Counted from the stretch's first letter, positions 9,873 through 20,031 are shown. The stretch is 64,000 nucleotides of DNA from an uncultured bacterium (GCA_903864835.1 CAIPHK010000022.1:1-64000), one strand, 5' to 3'. The notes: generated by a model not told the origin, from the letters alone. Numbers and translations are program-made.

Positions 9873-11966
9873 TTAATCCACTAAAGGCGTCACCGGTACT
9901 AAGTTAATTCGATTCTGAGCATCTATTTCTTTGACACGGACTTCAATGAGCTGGCCAGTGGAAACAACATCTTCCACCTTTTCAATCCGGCTACGTCCCA
10001 TCGCTGAAACATGCATCAAGCCTTCTTTACCCGGAACCAATTCTACAAATGCCCCAAAATGAGTCACTCGCGATACTTTGCCCATATAAATGTCGCCTGG
10101 CTCAACATTTCGAGTTAAGGCAACAATGGTATCTCGGGCCTTATCCAAATCGACCTGGTTACGCGCCGATATCGAGACTTGTCCAGTCGCCCCATCCGTA
10201 ACGATTACCGTCGCGTGAGACTCTTCTTCGATCTTCCGAATCATCTTGCCACCTGGGCCAATCAAAAGTCCGACTTTTTCAGGATCAATCATAATAGTTT
10301 GAATTTTCGGCGCATTAGCAGCCAATTCCGTCCGCGGGGTAGAAATGACATCCACCATACGAGAGAGAATAAACAACCGCCCGCGATTGGCCTGTTCCAA
10401 CGCCCGACGAAGAATTTCTTGGGTCAATCCGCCAACTTTAATATCAAGCTGTAGGGCAGTAATGCCAGCCTGAGTACCAGCAACTTTAAAATCCATATCC
10501 CCGTAGTGATCTTCTAGCCCTTGAATGTCGGACAACACGACATAGTCATCTCCATCGATCAACAGACCCATAGCGATTCCGGATACCGGAGCACTAATTG
10601 GAACACCCGCATCCATCAATGCCAAAATACCTGAACAGACCGAGGCCATTGATGAGGATCCATTGGACTCCATTATCTCGGATACCAATCGAATGGTGTA
10701 AGGGAACACATCTCCAGACGGCAATACCGACTTGATCGCTCGTTCAGCCAAGGCCCCATGCCCCAATTCTCGCCGGCTAGTACGGGCCATGTTGCCGACC
10801 TCGCCTACAGAATAAGGAGGGAAGTTATAGTGAAAATAATAAGGACGATGGTACGTTTCAGCTAACCCATCTTCCATCTGTGCATCATCCGAAGTTCCTA
10901 ACGTCAAAACCCCTAAACTCTGGGTTTCTCCCCGGGTAAACAACGCCGAACCGTGACAACTCGGCAAAAGCCCCAGTTGAATTTCAATCGGACGGATCTC
11001 ATCTAGCGCCCGACCATCTGGACGGATTTTATCTTTAATCACCGTATGTCGAATTTGCTCTTTTTTAATCCGACTAAACACGCCCCGAACTTCGCCCGCG
11101 TTATTCGCTTCGAGATCGGTAAACTGTGCCAATATCCTTGTTTCTAACTCGGCCAAAAACTGCTCTGTATCTTGTTTGTTACCTGACCGAAGCCGTTGCC
11201 CAATTTCGCTACCCATCGCTTCACGAATTTGTGAATCGAGTCCTATATTAAATACAGCCTCGGGAAGTTCAACTTTCGATTTCCCAACCTTCGCAGACAA
11301 TGCTTCTTGCAATGCTACAAATGTTTTAATCGCCGTATGCGCCAATGCAATTGCATCCAAAATGATCTCTTCAGATACTTCGTTAGCACCGGCTTCCACC
11401 ATCAAAATGGCATCCTTGGTTCCAGCAACCACGATATAAAGGTCCCCCGTAGCCATCTGCTCGGCCGAAGGATTTACTACCAATTGTCCGCCAACAAGGC
11501 CAACTGCTGCTGCGCCCACTGGTCCGTTGAAGGGGATATCCGAAACTGAAAGCGCCGACGACGCCGCAACAATCCCGAGATAATCCATCGGAATCGTCGG
11601 ATCAAAAGAAAGAACAGTTACCGCAATCTGAACATCATTGTAAAAGCCTTTAGGGAACAACGGACGCAAAGGGCGATCAATGAGTCGAGCATTTAATGTT
11701 GCGCCGGTACTAGGTCGAGTTTCCCGCTTAAAAAATCCACCGGGGATTTTTCCAGACGAGTACATTTTTTCCACGTACTCAATTGTCAGAGGAAAAAAAT
11801 CGATACCTAACTTGGGTTGTTTGGACATAACGGCCGTCGCGAGCAATACGGCATCTCCGCATCGAACGAGAACAGACCCATTGGCCTGCTTAGCCATAAC
11901 CCCAGTTGATACAATAACCTCACGACCCGCGATGACGACAGCACTATCAATCTCTCGATTTAACAT
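9873..11966 (-). CDS. pnp: Polyribonucleotide nucleotidyltransferase (PNPase)
   Basis: PNPase degrades RNA 3' to 5' by phosphorolysis and is part of the RNA degradosome. The 697-residue product has the full architecture: two RNase PH-like domains with an alpha-helical linker, a KH domain with the GLLIGPGG loop, and a C-terminal S1 domain ([20 protein letters not shown]). I chose ATG 11966 because AAGGGAG lies immediately upstream and the protein then begins [11 protein letters not shown]. An in-frame ATG at 11987 and a TTG at 12002 are upstream alternatives. It lies just downstream of rpsO on the same strand, the widespread rpsO-pnp arrangement. Confidence 0.97.
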   Translation of the reverse strand: MLNREIDSAVVIAGREVIVSTGVMAKQANGSVLVRCGDAVLLATAVMSKQPKLGIDFFPLTIEYVEKMYSSGKIPGGFFKRETRPSTGATLNARLIDRPLRPLFPKGFYNDVQIAVTVLSFDPTIPMDYLGIVAASSALSVSDIPFNGPVGAAAVGLVGGQLVVNPSAEQMATGDLYIVVAGTKDAILMVEAGANEVSEEIILDAIALAHTAIKTFVALQEALSAKVGKSKVELPEAVFNIGLDSQIREAMGSEIGQRLRSGNKQDTEQFLAELETRILAQFTDLEANNAGEVRGVFSRIKKEQIRHTVIKDKIRPDGRALDEIRPIEIQLGLLPSCHGSALFTRGETQSLGVLTLGTSDDAQMEDGLAETYHRPYYFHYNFPPYSVGEVGNMARTSRRELGHGALAERAIKSVLPSGDVFPYTIRLVSEIMESNGSSSMASVCSGILALMDAGVPISAPVSGIAMGLLIDGDDYVVLSDIQGLEDHYGDMDFKVAGTQAGITALQLDIKVGGLTQEILRRALEQANRGRLFILSRMVDVISTPRTELAANAPKIQTIMIDPEKVGLLIGPGGKMIRKIEEESHATVIVTDGATGQVSISARNQVDLDKARDTIVALTRNVEPGDIYMGKVSRVTHFGAFVELVPGKEGLMHVSAMGRSRIEKVEDVVSTGQLIEVRVKEIDAQNRINLVPVTPLVD

Positions 11967-12023
11967 TGACTCCCTTTCGTTGCTCATCCCAATGATGCCC
12001 AACGGCCATCGTTGGAGATTGAG

Positions 12024-12302
12024 CTATTCTTTTGTTTTTAATTTCAGTTTTTTAGTTAGTTTTCTGAAGGACTCTAAGTCAGTGCGTTGCAAATAGGTTA
12101 GAAACCGTTTGCGGCGACCAACCATGATCAACAACCCACGTCGGGTATGATGATCTTTCTGATGCATTTTAAGATGGTCAACCAAATGATTAATCCGCTC
12201 AGTCAAAAGGGCGATTTGCACTTCTGATGATCCGGTATCCGTTTTATGAAGTTGAAATTGATCTATCACGTCTTTTTTTTCTTTTTCACCAATCACTGCC
12301 AT
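12024..12302 (-). CDS. rpsO: 30S ribosomal protein S15
   Basis: The 92-residue product is a full-length S15, which binds the central domain of 16S rRNA and organises the platform of the small subunit. Recognisable stretches are [19 protein letters not shown] and [20 protein letters not shown] strong AAGGAG lies at good spacing before ATG 12302. It precedes pnp, as in many bacteria, and follows the aPGAM-like gene after about 40 bases. Confidence 0.98.
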   Translation of the reverse strand: MAVIGEKEKKDVIDQFQLHKTDTGSSEVQIALLTERINHLVDHLKMHQKDHHTRRGLLIMVGRRKRFLTYLQRTDLESFRKLTKKLKLKTKE

Positions 12303-12343
12303 TTAGGGTCTCCTTAAAATAAAGCCAAAGTCGGGGAATGGTA

Positions 12344-13564
12344 TCATGCGCCATCGGCCCCGTGCAAATTACTACCATGCCAGCTCAAAAACACGTTCAT
12401 CATGTCCCAAGGGGTATCAAAATTGAAGCGTCCAGGACACACTCCGGTTTCGGAATATATCGCCGCAGCATCGCGATCGATACCAGGATACACCACAGCG
12501 ACCGGCACTGGCGAATTAATATGTGTCTTAAGAACACAAGGCGTTGGATGATCGGGCATTACCAGTACAGAAACATCCCCGTGAGTCCGCTGATACTCTA
12601 ATACAGGTCCCACCACATTGCGGTCAAAATCTTCAATCGCTTGAACTTTTTTATCATGATCCCCCAAATGCCCACATTCATCAGGGGCCTCGATATGGAT
12701 AAATACAAATGGATGCCGCTCCAAAATCTCAAATGCCGCAGCCACCTTACCGGTGTAATTCGTGTCCAAGAATCCGGTTGCACCATCGACGAGGGGATAC
12801 TCCAACCCAGTAAGCTGCGCCAGCCCCCGCAACAAATCTACAGCCGTTACGATTCCACCAGTTACTCCATGCTGAGTCTTAAAGCTGGGCAATGCCGGCA
12901 TCTTGCCCTGACTCCATGGCCAAATATCCGTGACCGGCAATTTCCCCGCGCGAACACGTCTGGCGTTAACCGGAGATGCAGCTAGAATCGCGCGGGCTTT
13001 TGCGACGATATCGGCAACACCTACGGCGCCGTCCCCACGTGGCCAATGGGGGGCCACCAACTGATCGGTAATGTCATGTGGAGCGGTGGTCTCAACGCCC
13101 ACCAACTCATCAGGGAATAGCGCGATATTTCTGTAGCTCACGCCAGGGAAAAATTGGATCAGCGACCCAGAAAACGCAGCGTTTAATTCAGCAAGCAAGG
13201 CGGCGCCGTCCTCACTCTCAACATGTCCTGAGGTAAAACTGACCATAAGGCCATCTTGAATCGTCACCAAGTTACATCGAAACACAACCTGGCCCGGGCC
13301 TGGAGATATCCCCATAGCGGCGGCCTCGATTGGCCCGCGCCCCGAATAATAGTGCCGTGGGTCATAACCCAGAATCCCCATATTGGCGACATCCGACCCC
13401 GGGGACAACTCCTTGGGAACCGTACTTACCAAGCCCGCCTGCCCATTGAGCGCAATCCAATCCATATTAGGAGTGTTGGCATACTCCAAGGGAGTCTTGT
13501 TTCCAAGGGCGGGAATCGGCAAATCTGACATTCCATCGCCTAGACATACAATATATCGACGCAC
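12344..13564 (-). CDS. aPGAM-family (ApgM-like) protein; candidate alternative homoserine kinase
   Basis: This 406-residue protein belongs to the alkaline-phosphatase superfamily branch of archaeal-type cofactor-independent phosphoglycerate mutases. It has the metal site D10 in GDGMSDLP, nucleophile S57 in GSDVAN, APDECGHLGDHDKK, and VLVMPDHPTP. Translation starts at GTG 13564, three bases after the thrC stop, with a GGAGG site inside the end of thrC, so the two are translationally coupled. In several phyla an aPGAM-like protein adjacent to thrC has been proposed as a functional replacement for homoserine kinase ThrB. That would make O-phosphohomoserine, the ThrC substrate. No ThrB is visible in the window. 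Family is certain; the kinase role is inferred from context. Confidence 0.9.
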   Translation of the reverse strand: MRRYIVCLGDGMSDLPIPALGNKTPLEYANTPNMDWIALNGQAGLVSTVPKELSPGSDVANMGILGYDPRHYYSGRGPIEAAAMGISPGPGQVVFRCNLVTIQDGLMVSFTSGHVESEDGAALLAELNAAFSGSLIQFFPGVSYRNIALFPDELVGVETTAPHDITDQLVAPHWPRGDGAVGVADIVAKARAILAASPVNARRVRAGKLPVTDIWPWSQGKMPALPSFKTQHGVTGGIVTAVDLLRGLAQLTGLEYPLVDGATGFLDTNYTGKVAAAFEILERHPFVFIHIEAPDECGHLGDHDKKVQAIEDFDRNVVGPVLEYQRTHGDVSVLVMPDHPTPCVLKTHINSPVPVAVVYPGIDRDAAAIYSETGVCPGRFNFDTPWDMMNVFLSWHGSNLHGADGA

Positions 13565-13567
13565 CGC

Positions 13568-14632
13568 CTAGGCCTCCAACAACGGGCCGATGGCTTTCAG
13601 TACCTCGTCCCGGGAATTTCTAACCTCGATGGGACGCGAGGAAATTTCGATCGCACGATTTGGATCTTTAAGACCATGGCCAGTCAATACAGAAACTACC
13701 GTTTGCCCCGGCAAAAAAGGTTGAATCGAGTGTTGCTTAATCACACCGGCAATCGCCGCCGCAGACGCGGGTTCACAAAATACGCCATCGCTCGCCGCCA
13801 TCCACTGTTGCGCTTGGGTCATCTCATCATCCGTTACAGCCTCGATGACCCCGCCAGATTCGTCTCTGGCGGTCGTTGCACCAGTCCAACTCGCTGGATT
13901 TCCAATCCGGATCGCCGTGGCGATGGTTTCGGGATTTTCAATCGGATACCCCAGAACAATCGGCGCAGATCCCGCAGCTTGGTAGCCCATCATCTTGGGC
14001 AATTTGGTAGTCTTTCTGAGTTGAGAATATTCCTTATACCCTTTCCAGTATGCGGTGATATTGCCGGCATTACCTACTGGAATAAAATGAAAATCAGGGG
14101 CATCGCCTAACGCATCAACAATTTCAAATGCGCCCGTCTTTTGGCCTTCGATTCGGTATGGATTGACACTATTTACAAGGGTAATTGGGAAATTATTGGT
14201 AATGTCCATAACAAGTTTGAGTGCTTCATCAAAATTCCCCTTGATCTGCAGAACTAATGCGCCATGCATCATCGCTTGCGACAACTTGCCTAAGGCAATT
14301 TTCCCTTCAGGAATTAAAACAACCGCACCCATTCCCGCCTTAGCGGCATAGGCGGCAGCGGCAGCCGATGTATTTCCGGTCGATGCGCACATGACGATAC
14401 GGGAGCCTGCCTCCTTAGCCTTAGTAATCGCCATCGTCATCCCTCGATCTTTGAATGAACCAGTCGGATTGAGACCTTCGAACTTCGCAAACCATCGAAT
14501 GGGGATATTGAGCTTTTTAGCCAAATTGTCCAATGGGATTAACGGGGTATTCCCTTCACACAAACTCACAATAGGAGTGGTGTCCGAAACAGGTAAATAA
14601 GAACGGTAATGATGAATCAAACCTTGCCACAC
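13568..14632 (-). CDS. thrC: Threonine synthase
   Basis: A PLP-dependent enzyme converting O-phosphohomoserine to threonine. The PLP lysine is K61 in [28 protein letters not shown] and [17 protein letters not shown] form the cofactor-phosphate and substrate sites. At 354 residues it is the short bacterial ThrC type. It starts at GTG 14632 with AAGGAG eight bases upstream. It is the first gene of the thrC/aPGAM pair and is divergent from purA. Confidence 0.96.
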   Translation of the reverse strand: MWQGLIHHYRSYLPVSDTTPIVSLCEGNTPLIPLDNLAKKLNIPIRWFAKFEGLNPTGSFKDRGMTMAITKAKEAGSRIVMCASTGNTSAAAAAYAAKAGMGAVVLIPEGKIALGKLSQAMMHGALVLQIKGNFDEALKLVMDITNNFPITLVNSVNPYRIEGQKTGAFEIVDALGDAPDFHFIPVGNAGNITAYWKGYKEYSQLRKTTKLPKMMGYQAAGSAPIVLGYPIENPETIATAIRIGNPASWTGATTARDESGGVIEAVTDDEMTQAQQWMAASDGVFCEPASAAAIAGVIKQHSIQPFLPGQTVVSVLTGHGLKDPNRAIEISSRPIEVRNSRDEVLKAIGPLLEA

Positions 14633-14680
14633 GGTAGAATCTCCTTAAGGATAATATCAATTTAATCAATAAAAAAAGAA

Positions 14681-14686
14681 ATTATA
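14681..14686 (-). promoter_or_regulatory. Candidate -10 element for thrC
   Basis: On the minus strand this reads TATAAT, about 50 bases before the thrC GTG. I see no good -35 at 17 bases, so it is only a candidate. It lies in the 196-base divergent region shared with purA. Confidence 0.4.
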
Positions 14687-14709
14687 CCCATCCATCTTGA
14701 GTTGCACCA

Positions 14710-14738
14710 TGGACCGTTTTAACCAAAAATTATATACT
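14710..14738 (+). promoter_or_regulatory. Candidate purA promoter
   Basis: TGGACC (14710-14715) and TATACT (14733-14738) are separated by 17 bases, a good sigma-70 spacing. The implied 5' leader to ATG 14829 is about 85 bases. Confidence 0.45.
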
Positions 14739-14828
14739 CCCTCGGCTGTTTCGTTGGCTGTCTAATAACAGAGACACAGCGCAGCGGGGCCTCTGATTTT
14801 CAGGCACTTCATTTATTTAGGATACATT

Positions 14829-16097
14829 ATGACTGTAAAAATTATTGTTGGCGCTCAATGGGGCGATGAAGGCAAAGGAAAAATCACCGATATTCTGGCC
14901 GAAAAAATGGATCTGGTTGTTCGCTACCAAGGCGGCAATAACGCAGGCCATACCGTGGTCGTTGGCGATACCACCTTCAAACTACATTTAATCCCATCTG
15001 GCGTACTGTATAAAACCTGCACCTGCGTTATTGGCAATGGTGTCGTACTCGACCCCGAAGTCTTATTCCAAGAACTCGCCACCCTCCGTGCCCAAGGAAT
15101 TGAGGTCACACCTGATCAATTCAAAATATCGAGCATCGCCCACGTCATTCTTCCGTTCCACAAACTACTGGATTCTCAGCAAGAGTCCGACCGATGCGAA
15201 AATAAAATTGGAACAACCGGCAGAGGCATTGGTCCCTGTTATGCCGATAAAATTAGTCGCAATGGCGTTCGCGTGGGGGACTTGGTCAACAAAGACCGTT
15301 TGGCCAAACTCATTCGCCAACGCAATTGGAATACCCTACTCAATACGGAACTCGATATTGACGGGATCATCGATCAATACCACCAACTGGGCCAACGGTT
15401 AAAACCGTACATGATTGATTCCTCACTCTTTATCAACAATGCCATCGACGCGGGTAAAGACATTATTCTCGAAGGTGCCCAGGGAACGATGTTAGACGTG
15501 GACCATGGCACGTACCCTTATGTAACATCCTCTAACCCGGTATCGGGCGGCGCATGTATCGGCGCGGGTGTCGGACCTCATAAAATCAATCATGTTATTG
15601 GTGTTGCCAAAGCCTATGTCACACGCGTCGGCGAAGGGCCATTCCCAACGGAACTCACCGATGCCACGGGCGAAATGCTACGGCAACGTGGCGCCGAATT
15701 TGGAACCACGACGAACCGACCCCGACGGTGCGGATGGCTTGACCTTGTCGGCCTTCGATATGCGGTTCGGGTCAATGGCCTTACCGAAATCTGCCTCACC
15801 AAACTCGATGTTTTGGATGACTGTAAAACCATCAAAATATGTTATGGATATCGTACAGCTAGCGGCGAAGTCCTAACTGAATTCCCACTCGATTATGATG
15901 AGTTTGCAAATTGCGTCCCGTTGTATGACGAGTTGCCAGGATGGGAAACCGATATTTCACAGATCACTGAATATGATCAGCTACCCGAAACTGCCAAATC
16001 GTATTCCAAATATGTGTCGACCAAGGTCGGCGTGCCAATTACGTTGATTTCAGTAGGGTCACGACGGAATCAGACGATTCATTTACTACAGGTATAA
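14829..16097 (+). CDS. purA: Adenylosuccinate synthetase
   Basis: PurA condenses IMP and aspartate using GTP, the first committed step to AMP. The N-terminal P-loop WGDEGKGK with the catalytic Asp, the NNAGHTV stretch and TTGRGIGPCYADK are all present. The length of 422 residues is normal. It stands alone on the plus strand, divergent from thrC and convergent with the outer-membrane protein gene five bases beyond its stop. Confidence 0.98.
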   Translation: MTVKIIVGAQWGDEGKGKITDILAEKMDLVVRYQGGNNAGHTVVVGDTTFKLHLIPSGVLYKTCTCVIGNGVVLDPEVLFQELATLRAQGIEVTPDQFKISSIAHVILPFHKLLDSQQESDRCENKIGTTGRGIGPCYADKISRNGVRVGDLVNKDRLAKLIRQRNWNTLLNTELDIDGIIDQYHQLGQRLKPYMIDSSLFINNAIDAGKDIILEGAQGTMLDVDHGTYPYVTSSNPVSGGACIGAGVGPHKINHVIGVAKAYVTRVGEGPFPTELTDATGEMLRQRGAEFGTTTNRPRRCGWLDLVGLRYAVRVNGLTEICLTKLDVLDDCKTIKICYGYRTASGEVLTEFPLDYDEFANCVPLYDELPGWETDISQITEYDQLPETAKSYSKYVSTKVGVPITLISVGSRRNQTIHLLQV

Positions 16098-16102
16098 AGC
16101 AG

Positions 16103-16858
16103 TTAAAATTTGAGTTCTAGCCCTGACGTCAAGCTAATGTCCAAGGGCTTAACTGTTTCTGGAGGATTGTGGTCGTAAGTAACTTTCAGAGACATCATGA
16201 GCCCGACATTACTCTCCCCAATCATGGCGGTTGCCGAATTATCCATCAGTAATCGAAAATTTGAAAAGTCGCTCAAAGCGGGCTGAAAATACAGGGTAGT
16301 CGTGCCATTAAAATTAGCCAAAGAAAAATGGCCGGTACCGTAACTATTTAAACGAAATAAACAACTTTCCCCCTCAATGGTATTGTTTTCATTTTCGAGC
16401 ATTACGCCTAATGCAGCCGCAACTTGTAGATAGGGGGAGTTTAACAACGCCAGCCTGTAATTCCCTCCAAATAGTTGCCGATCCCGCATCCGACGAAAGT
16501 CATCTCTCTCTTTTTGAACAAACACCTCCAGTGTGGCGTAATCGGTCACAGGCACCATAATCCGACCGTGAAAAAATGTCTGATTCACAAAATTAATGCC
16601 ATTGCGATTTCCATAGTGAACGTCACCAATAACAAATGCACTCCACCCCGATTCGCTATAGTCCAATCGATACACTGGCTGTATCTCCAAACTATCGGAA
16701 TTTCCGGTCAGGTAGGTAACCCCGAACCGCAACGACTGAGACATCACCCCTGGGCCCAAGGAAGGGCGAAGCCGTTCGATATTAACCTGAGCCATGAGTG
16801 GTTTTACAAAGAAAACGGCACACCAGACTCCGACCGCAATAGCGATTATTCTGCGCAC
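16103..16858 (-). CDS. DUF481-type outer-membrane beta-barrel protein
   Basis: The 251-residue product starts at GTG 16858 with a signal peptide ending near AQ (residue 24). It continues with alternating amphipathic strands typical of a small beta-barrel (for example FGVTYLTGNSDSLEIQPVYRLDY) and closes with a terminal Phe in LELKF, the usual outer-membrane insertion signature. It resembles DUF481 (PF04338) proteins of unknown function. Together with the lipoproteins it shows that the organism has an outer membrane. Confidence 0.75.
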   Translation of the reverse strand: MRRIIAIAVGVWCAVFFVKPLMAQVNIERLRPSLGPGVMSQSLRFGVTYLTGNSDSLEIQPVYRLDYSESGWSAFVIGDVHYGNRNGINFVNQTFFHGRIMVPVTDYATLEVFVQKERDDFRRMRDRQLFGGNYRLALLNSPYLQVAAALGVMLENENNTIEGESCLFRLNSYGTGHFSLANFNGTTTLYFQPALSDFSNFRLLMDNSATAMIGESNVGLMMSLKVTYDHNPPETVKPLDISLTSGLELKF

Positions 16859-17012
16859 GACTCACCACCATTCATGACAGATATCGTAGCAAAGGTCCGG
16901 CTGACGGCCAAAACACATTTGCATCCACGATAATCTGGGTTAACAATAAGTGAAATAAAAATTTGTATTTTTCGACAACTAGATACCAAACGTCAGATAG
17001 GGGGAATACATC

Positions 17013-17696
17013 ATGAGCGGTTTGTTCAAACGACGTGTGGCCTATGCCGCAGAATTTTCCGACAAATGTGTCGCCGTTCAATTGACCTATTTAAAATGTG
17101 GCTGTTGCCGGGGCCTAAAGCCCGACGCTGACGCGGTCCGTTCGTTAGACGGCAAAGTGGGCCAGCAATGGGTTCCAAAGCGAATTGATTATTTTGACCC
17201 AACGTGGCTTAAAAACGAATTAGATTTTAAACAGGCACGAAGTGCGACCTTCCAGATTGACCCACGTAACCCGGCGGATACACTTCATACCGCCATTTCA
17301 AACCTTGATTTTAATAAACCGGATCCCCATTCAACTTGGGAAAGTTTGGATGAAAAAAAGTCATATACGGCGATCGTGATCGTCAACAACAAAGAAACCA
17401 AGGAATCTCACGCTATCGGTCTGAGAAAATCCAAGCATGAGTACTTTTTTCATGACATTCTTACCGACGCCACAACGGCTACCGCGGTTGAGCAATTGGA
17501 CTGTCAAGAATCACACGTTAAGACCCCGCGGGAATTTAAAACCAGATTCAATCGTCACATCAAATTATATGTCGAAAAGGGATACTCGGAACTTTTGGTG
17601 ATCGAATTGATACCCACTCCTCCACCTAAAATCCGATGGCTCGGGTTTCTCGAAAAAAATCCTCTTAAAGGACTATTCGACCCGAGGTCGAACTGA
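17013..17696 (+). CDS. Unrecognised protein with a possible papain-like Cys-His site
   Basis: A 227-residue soluble protein with no signal peptide, preceded by a good AGGGGG site. I do not recognise a family with certainty. Two features stand out: an N-terminal Cys cluster (C29, C31, C32 in LKCGCCRGLK) and, about 100 residues later, SHAIGLRKSKHEYFFHD with H133 and D148. The second has the look of the His-strand-Asp/Asn part of papain-fold YopT/C58-like effectors, where a Cys-containing GxCxGL motif precedes HAxxL and a late FFD. This is a motif-level impression only. It is convergent with the next gene, 18 bases away. Confidence 0.6.
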   Translation: MSGLFKRRVAYAAEFSDKCVAVQLTYLKCGCCRGLKPDADAVRSLDGKVGQQWVPKRIDYFDPTWLKNELDFKQARSATFQIDPRNPADTLHTAISNLDFNKPDPHSTWESLDEKKSYTAIVIVNNKETKESHAIGLRKSKHEYFFHDILTDATTATAVEQLDCQESHVKTPREFKTRFNRHIKLYVEKGYSELLVIELIPTPPPKIRWLGFLEKNPLKGLFDPRSN

Positions 17697-17714
17697 AAAG
17701 TAGCAGAATACGGG

Positions 17715-18965
17715 TTACCTTGTATGCGCATCTGGAACAAAAGTAACTGTGACCGTCTCTACACCCAGTTCCATATGCAACGTCGCAACACCAATCTGAA
17801 TCGGGGATAAATCGGTCATGCCCATTGGCATCACCCCGATACGAGCCGGGATATCGAGACTTACAGCGCCATCATTTTCATGAATATCGTAACTGGCGCC
17901 ACTATGCTCATCATTCATTGGGATTACGCGAACTCCAGAATTATTTATGGTGTCGCCTAATAGTTCCTGAAGACTGAGATCCCCAGCGGCCACTAAGGCG
18001 GCGACACTCTGCTGATTTGCAAATAGATAAATAAACTTCTGTACAGGCGGATCTAATGACTGAACATACGCTTGGGCACGGCTCGCACTTTTGTCCGTCA
18101 CCACCTTATCGTTGATCGTAACCCCCCGTTGAATATCCTTAAAAAACTGTTTTTTTCCGGCGGCGACAGTGAGTATATTTTGAGCAGCGACAGAGTCAAA
18201 ACTAGCAGATATAGGCCCCATATCTACTAGAGCCTTGCTAACATGGTCTCCCATCGCATGAAGGAAAAATTCTGATAACTGTTCGGGAGAATTGCCTGGA
18301 TGTATTCCGGCCAACAATGTTGGGGCGGATTCCAAATTACCGATTCGAACGATCGCTTGATTAAAGGCGACTTGTAAGTCGGCCGTTGCCTCAGGTGGTT
18401 GCGCTACCAGAATTGCCTGACCTAGCTTCGCAGCGCGATCGAATACAGCACGCTCTTTTCCAGATTTTCCCGAAAGATATTGAACAAAAATTTCAGTTGC
18501 CATTTTAGGATATTCAGTCGCTTTGTTAACCGCATGTTTTGACTTTCCATGAACTATAGAACTTGATTTATAATCTCGTATCTTTATCGAATCTCGTAAA
18601 GAACCTTCTGCAACAGGAGTCGCTGCTAGGGATGCCCGTCCGGCCATCAAGGTAGACGCGCCTGCAGATTCAGGAGGACTGATTAACGCAGTCAAATGTG
18701 CTTTTAATTGGTTGTCTACGATCCGATTCTCTCCAGGATTTTGATCAATATAACTAATACATTGCTGAACCAATTGATGGCGAGAATCTGGTGCTCGATT
18801 CCCCGCCGGCTTGCTCGCTTTATCAACTGCACTAATCACTACCCTGATATCTGGAAGTCCGTTTTTTTTTCGTAATGAATCTACAACCTGTTTAGGATTT
18901 AAACTCAAATCCGGCCTAACATTTGGCAAAGAACCAACACTTTTTGATCCGTATAACCCAAACAT
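17715..18965 (-). CDS. Unrecognised 416-residue protein
   Basis: The start is ATG 18965, where GGGAGGG sits at good spacing. The frame stays open further upstream, but that extension runs through a tandem repeat and is not credible as protein. The product begins MFGLYGSKSVGSLPN, is soluble and mostly helical by composition, and ends in a beta-like segment (IGVATLHMELGVETVTVTF). I see no signal peptide, membrane segment or known motif. Its N-terminal Gly/Ser style and lack of relatives recall the other large unrecognised proteins in this window. Confidence 0.7.
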   Translation of the reverse strand: MFGLYGSKSVGSLPNVRPDLSLNPKQVVDSLRKKNGLPDIRVVISAVDKASKPAGNRAPDSRHQLVQQCISYIDQNPGENRIVDNQLKAHLTALISPPESAGASTLMAGRASLAATPVAEGSLRDSIKIRDYKSSSIVHGKSKHAVNKATEYPKMATEIFVQYLSGKSGKERAVFDRAAKLGQAILVAQPPEATADLQVAFNQAIVRIGNLESAPTLLAGIHPGNSPEQLSEFFLHAMGDHVSKALVDMGPISASFDSVAAQNILTVAAGKKQFFKDIQRGVTINDKVVTDKSASRAQAYVQSLDPPVQKFIYLFANQQSVAALVAAGDLSLQELLGDTINNSGVRVIPMNDEHSGASYDIHENDGAVSLDIPARIGVMPMGMTDLSPIQIGVATLHMELGVETVTVTFVPDAHTR

Positions 18966-18975
18966 ATAAATTCCC

Positions 18976-19025
18976 TCCCACAAAAATATGTAGGGATCAT
19001 TCCCACAAAAATATGTAGGGATCAT
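18976..19025. repeat. 25-bp tandem repeat, two perfect copies
   Basis: The unit TCCCACAAAAATATGTAGG plus GATCAT occurs at 18976-19000 and again at 19001-19025 without mismatch, immediately upstream of the Shine-Dalgarno of the 416-residue protein gene. It may be part of that gene's control region or a simple slippage duplication. Confidence 0.9.
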
Positions 19026-19043
19026 TCCCAAAAATTTTGGGAA
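19025..19043. promoter_or_regulatory. Perfect 19-base palindrome
   Basis: TTCCCAAAA-A-TTTTGGGAA is a perfect inverted repeat with a one-base centre, directly abutting the 25-bp repeats. It lies between the stop of the transglutaminase-like gene (19138) and the start at 18965. The single-base centre argues for a dimeric protein operator and against an RNA hairpin. No regulator is assigned. Confidence 0.5.
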
Positions 19044-19137
19044 TAAAACAAATTCATCGGCACATTTGGCGAAACCATGGATCGTAGCGATGAAACATTT
19101 TGCGGCTCTACCGAACAAAAACCGTGACGGTGAACGG

Positions 19138-20031
19138 TTACGGTGCCGTCGGTAAAACCTCCGCCACGATCGACGCCCCGTTTTCCGGTCGGATAATTAC
19201 CCGGGTCTCCAACGTCGATTGTGACCCCGGCCCTCCGATGAACGATCCATCTACGGGTGAACATAATTGCGGCAAAACGCCAGCGCACAACTTGATGTGG
19301 CGCTCTCCGGCCTGACAGGCATAACTGGGGTCGTAGCCCACCCATCCGTACCCCAATAGATAGACCTCGGCCCAGGCGTGCAGTTCCCCGCCATCGTCGC
19401 TCTTGTCTTCATCAAATACATAGCCGGATACAAATCGCGCCGCCAACCCGTAATGCCGGCAACAGGCCACGTACAGCCAGGCCAAATCACGACACGATCC
19501 CCCATGATAAATCAGGGTTTCCCGTGGGGACATGGGCCAGCCTTGTTCCCGATATTCGTGGGAAAACTCACGGTGGATCAATCGTGTTAATTCCATCAAA
19601 AATTCATCGGTTCGAAACTGCAACCGAACGGCAAGGGCCTCCGCAAAATTAGCCACGCCCTCCGAATCCGGAATCGGTTCCAAAAACGGTGTTAAGCCCC
19701 GATATACCGTCTCAGGATAAAACATCGGCAACATTGCCGTCGTAGAAAACAAATGTAAATCTTCCGGAACCATCGATGGTTTTGCGTCGACTACCGACTC
19801 TGTTTCGATTTCGAGTAAATTCGTATGCCCAACAAAATACAACCGATGACACAAACTATCATCAATCGAATCAATCACTACGGTATGCACCGGATCAGGA
19901 GATACCGACAACGTAAAAGACCACACCTTCTGTCGACTCGACGAACGCGGACGCAGGCGAAGCACATGTGGATTGAGCCGAACATTTTGAGAATATTGGT
20001 ACCGGGTACGGTGAGAGATATGCAGTTTCAT
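19138..20031 (-). CDS. Transglutaminase-fold cysteine protein (bacterial N-domain plus core)
   Basis: 297 residues, starting MKLHISHRTRYQYSQNV, the hallmark of the bacterial transglutaminase N-terminal domain. The transglutaminase core follows with the complete triad C180 (GGSCRDLAW), H218 (LHAWAEVYL) and D234 (GYDPS). The start codon overlaps the astB stop by one base (TGATG), so it is translationally coupled as the last gene of the ast operon, in the position astE holds in enterobacteria. The family often co-occurs with circularly permuted ATP-grasp and alpha-E proteins; here those are at 44336-46771. Its reaction could be peptide or isopeptide cleavage or transfer. A desuccinylase-like role is speculation. 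Confidence 0.9.
   Translation of the reverse strand: MKLHISHRTRYQYSQNVRLNPHVLRLRPRSSSRQKVWSFTLSVSPDPVHTVVIDSIDDSLCHRLYFVGHTNLLEIETESVVDAKPSMVPEDLHLFSTTAMLPMFYPETVYRGLTPFLEPIPDSEGVANFAEALAVRLQFRTDEFLMELTRLIHREFSHEYREQGWPMSPRETLIYHGGSCRDLAWLYVACCRHYGLAARFVSGYVFDEDKSDDGGELHAWAEVYLLGYGWVGYDPSYACQAGERHIKLCAGVLPQLCSPVDGSFIGGPGSQSTLETRVIIRPENGASIVAEVLPTAP

Noticed and set aside
18966-19118. A 50-residue N-terminal extension of the 416-residue protein
   Set aside because: It reads through the 25-bp tandem repeats and the palindrome and lacks a ribosome site, whereas ATG 18965 has GGGAGGG at good spacing.
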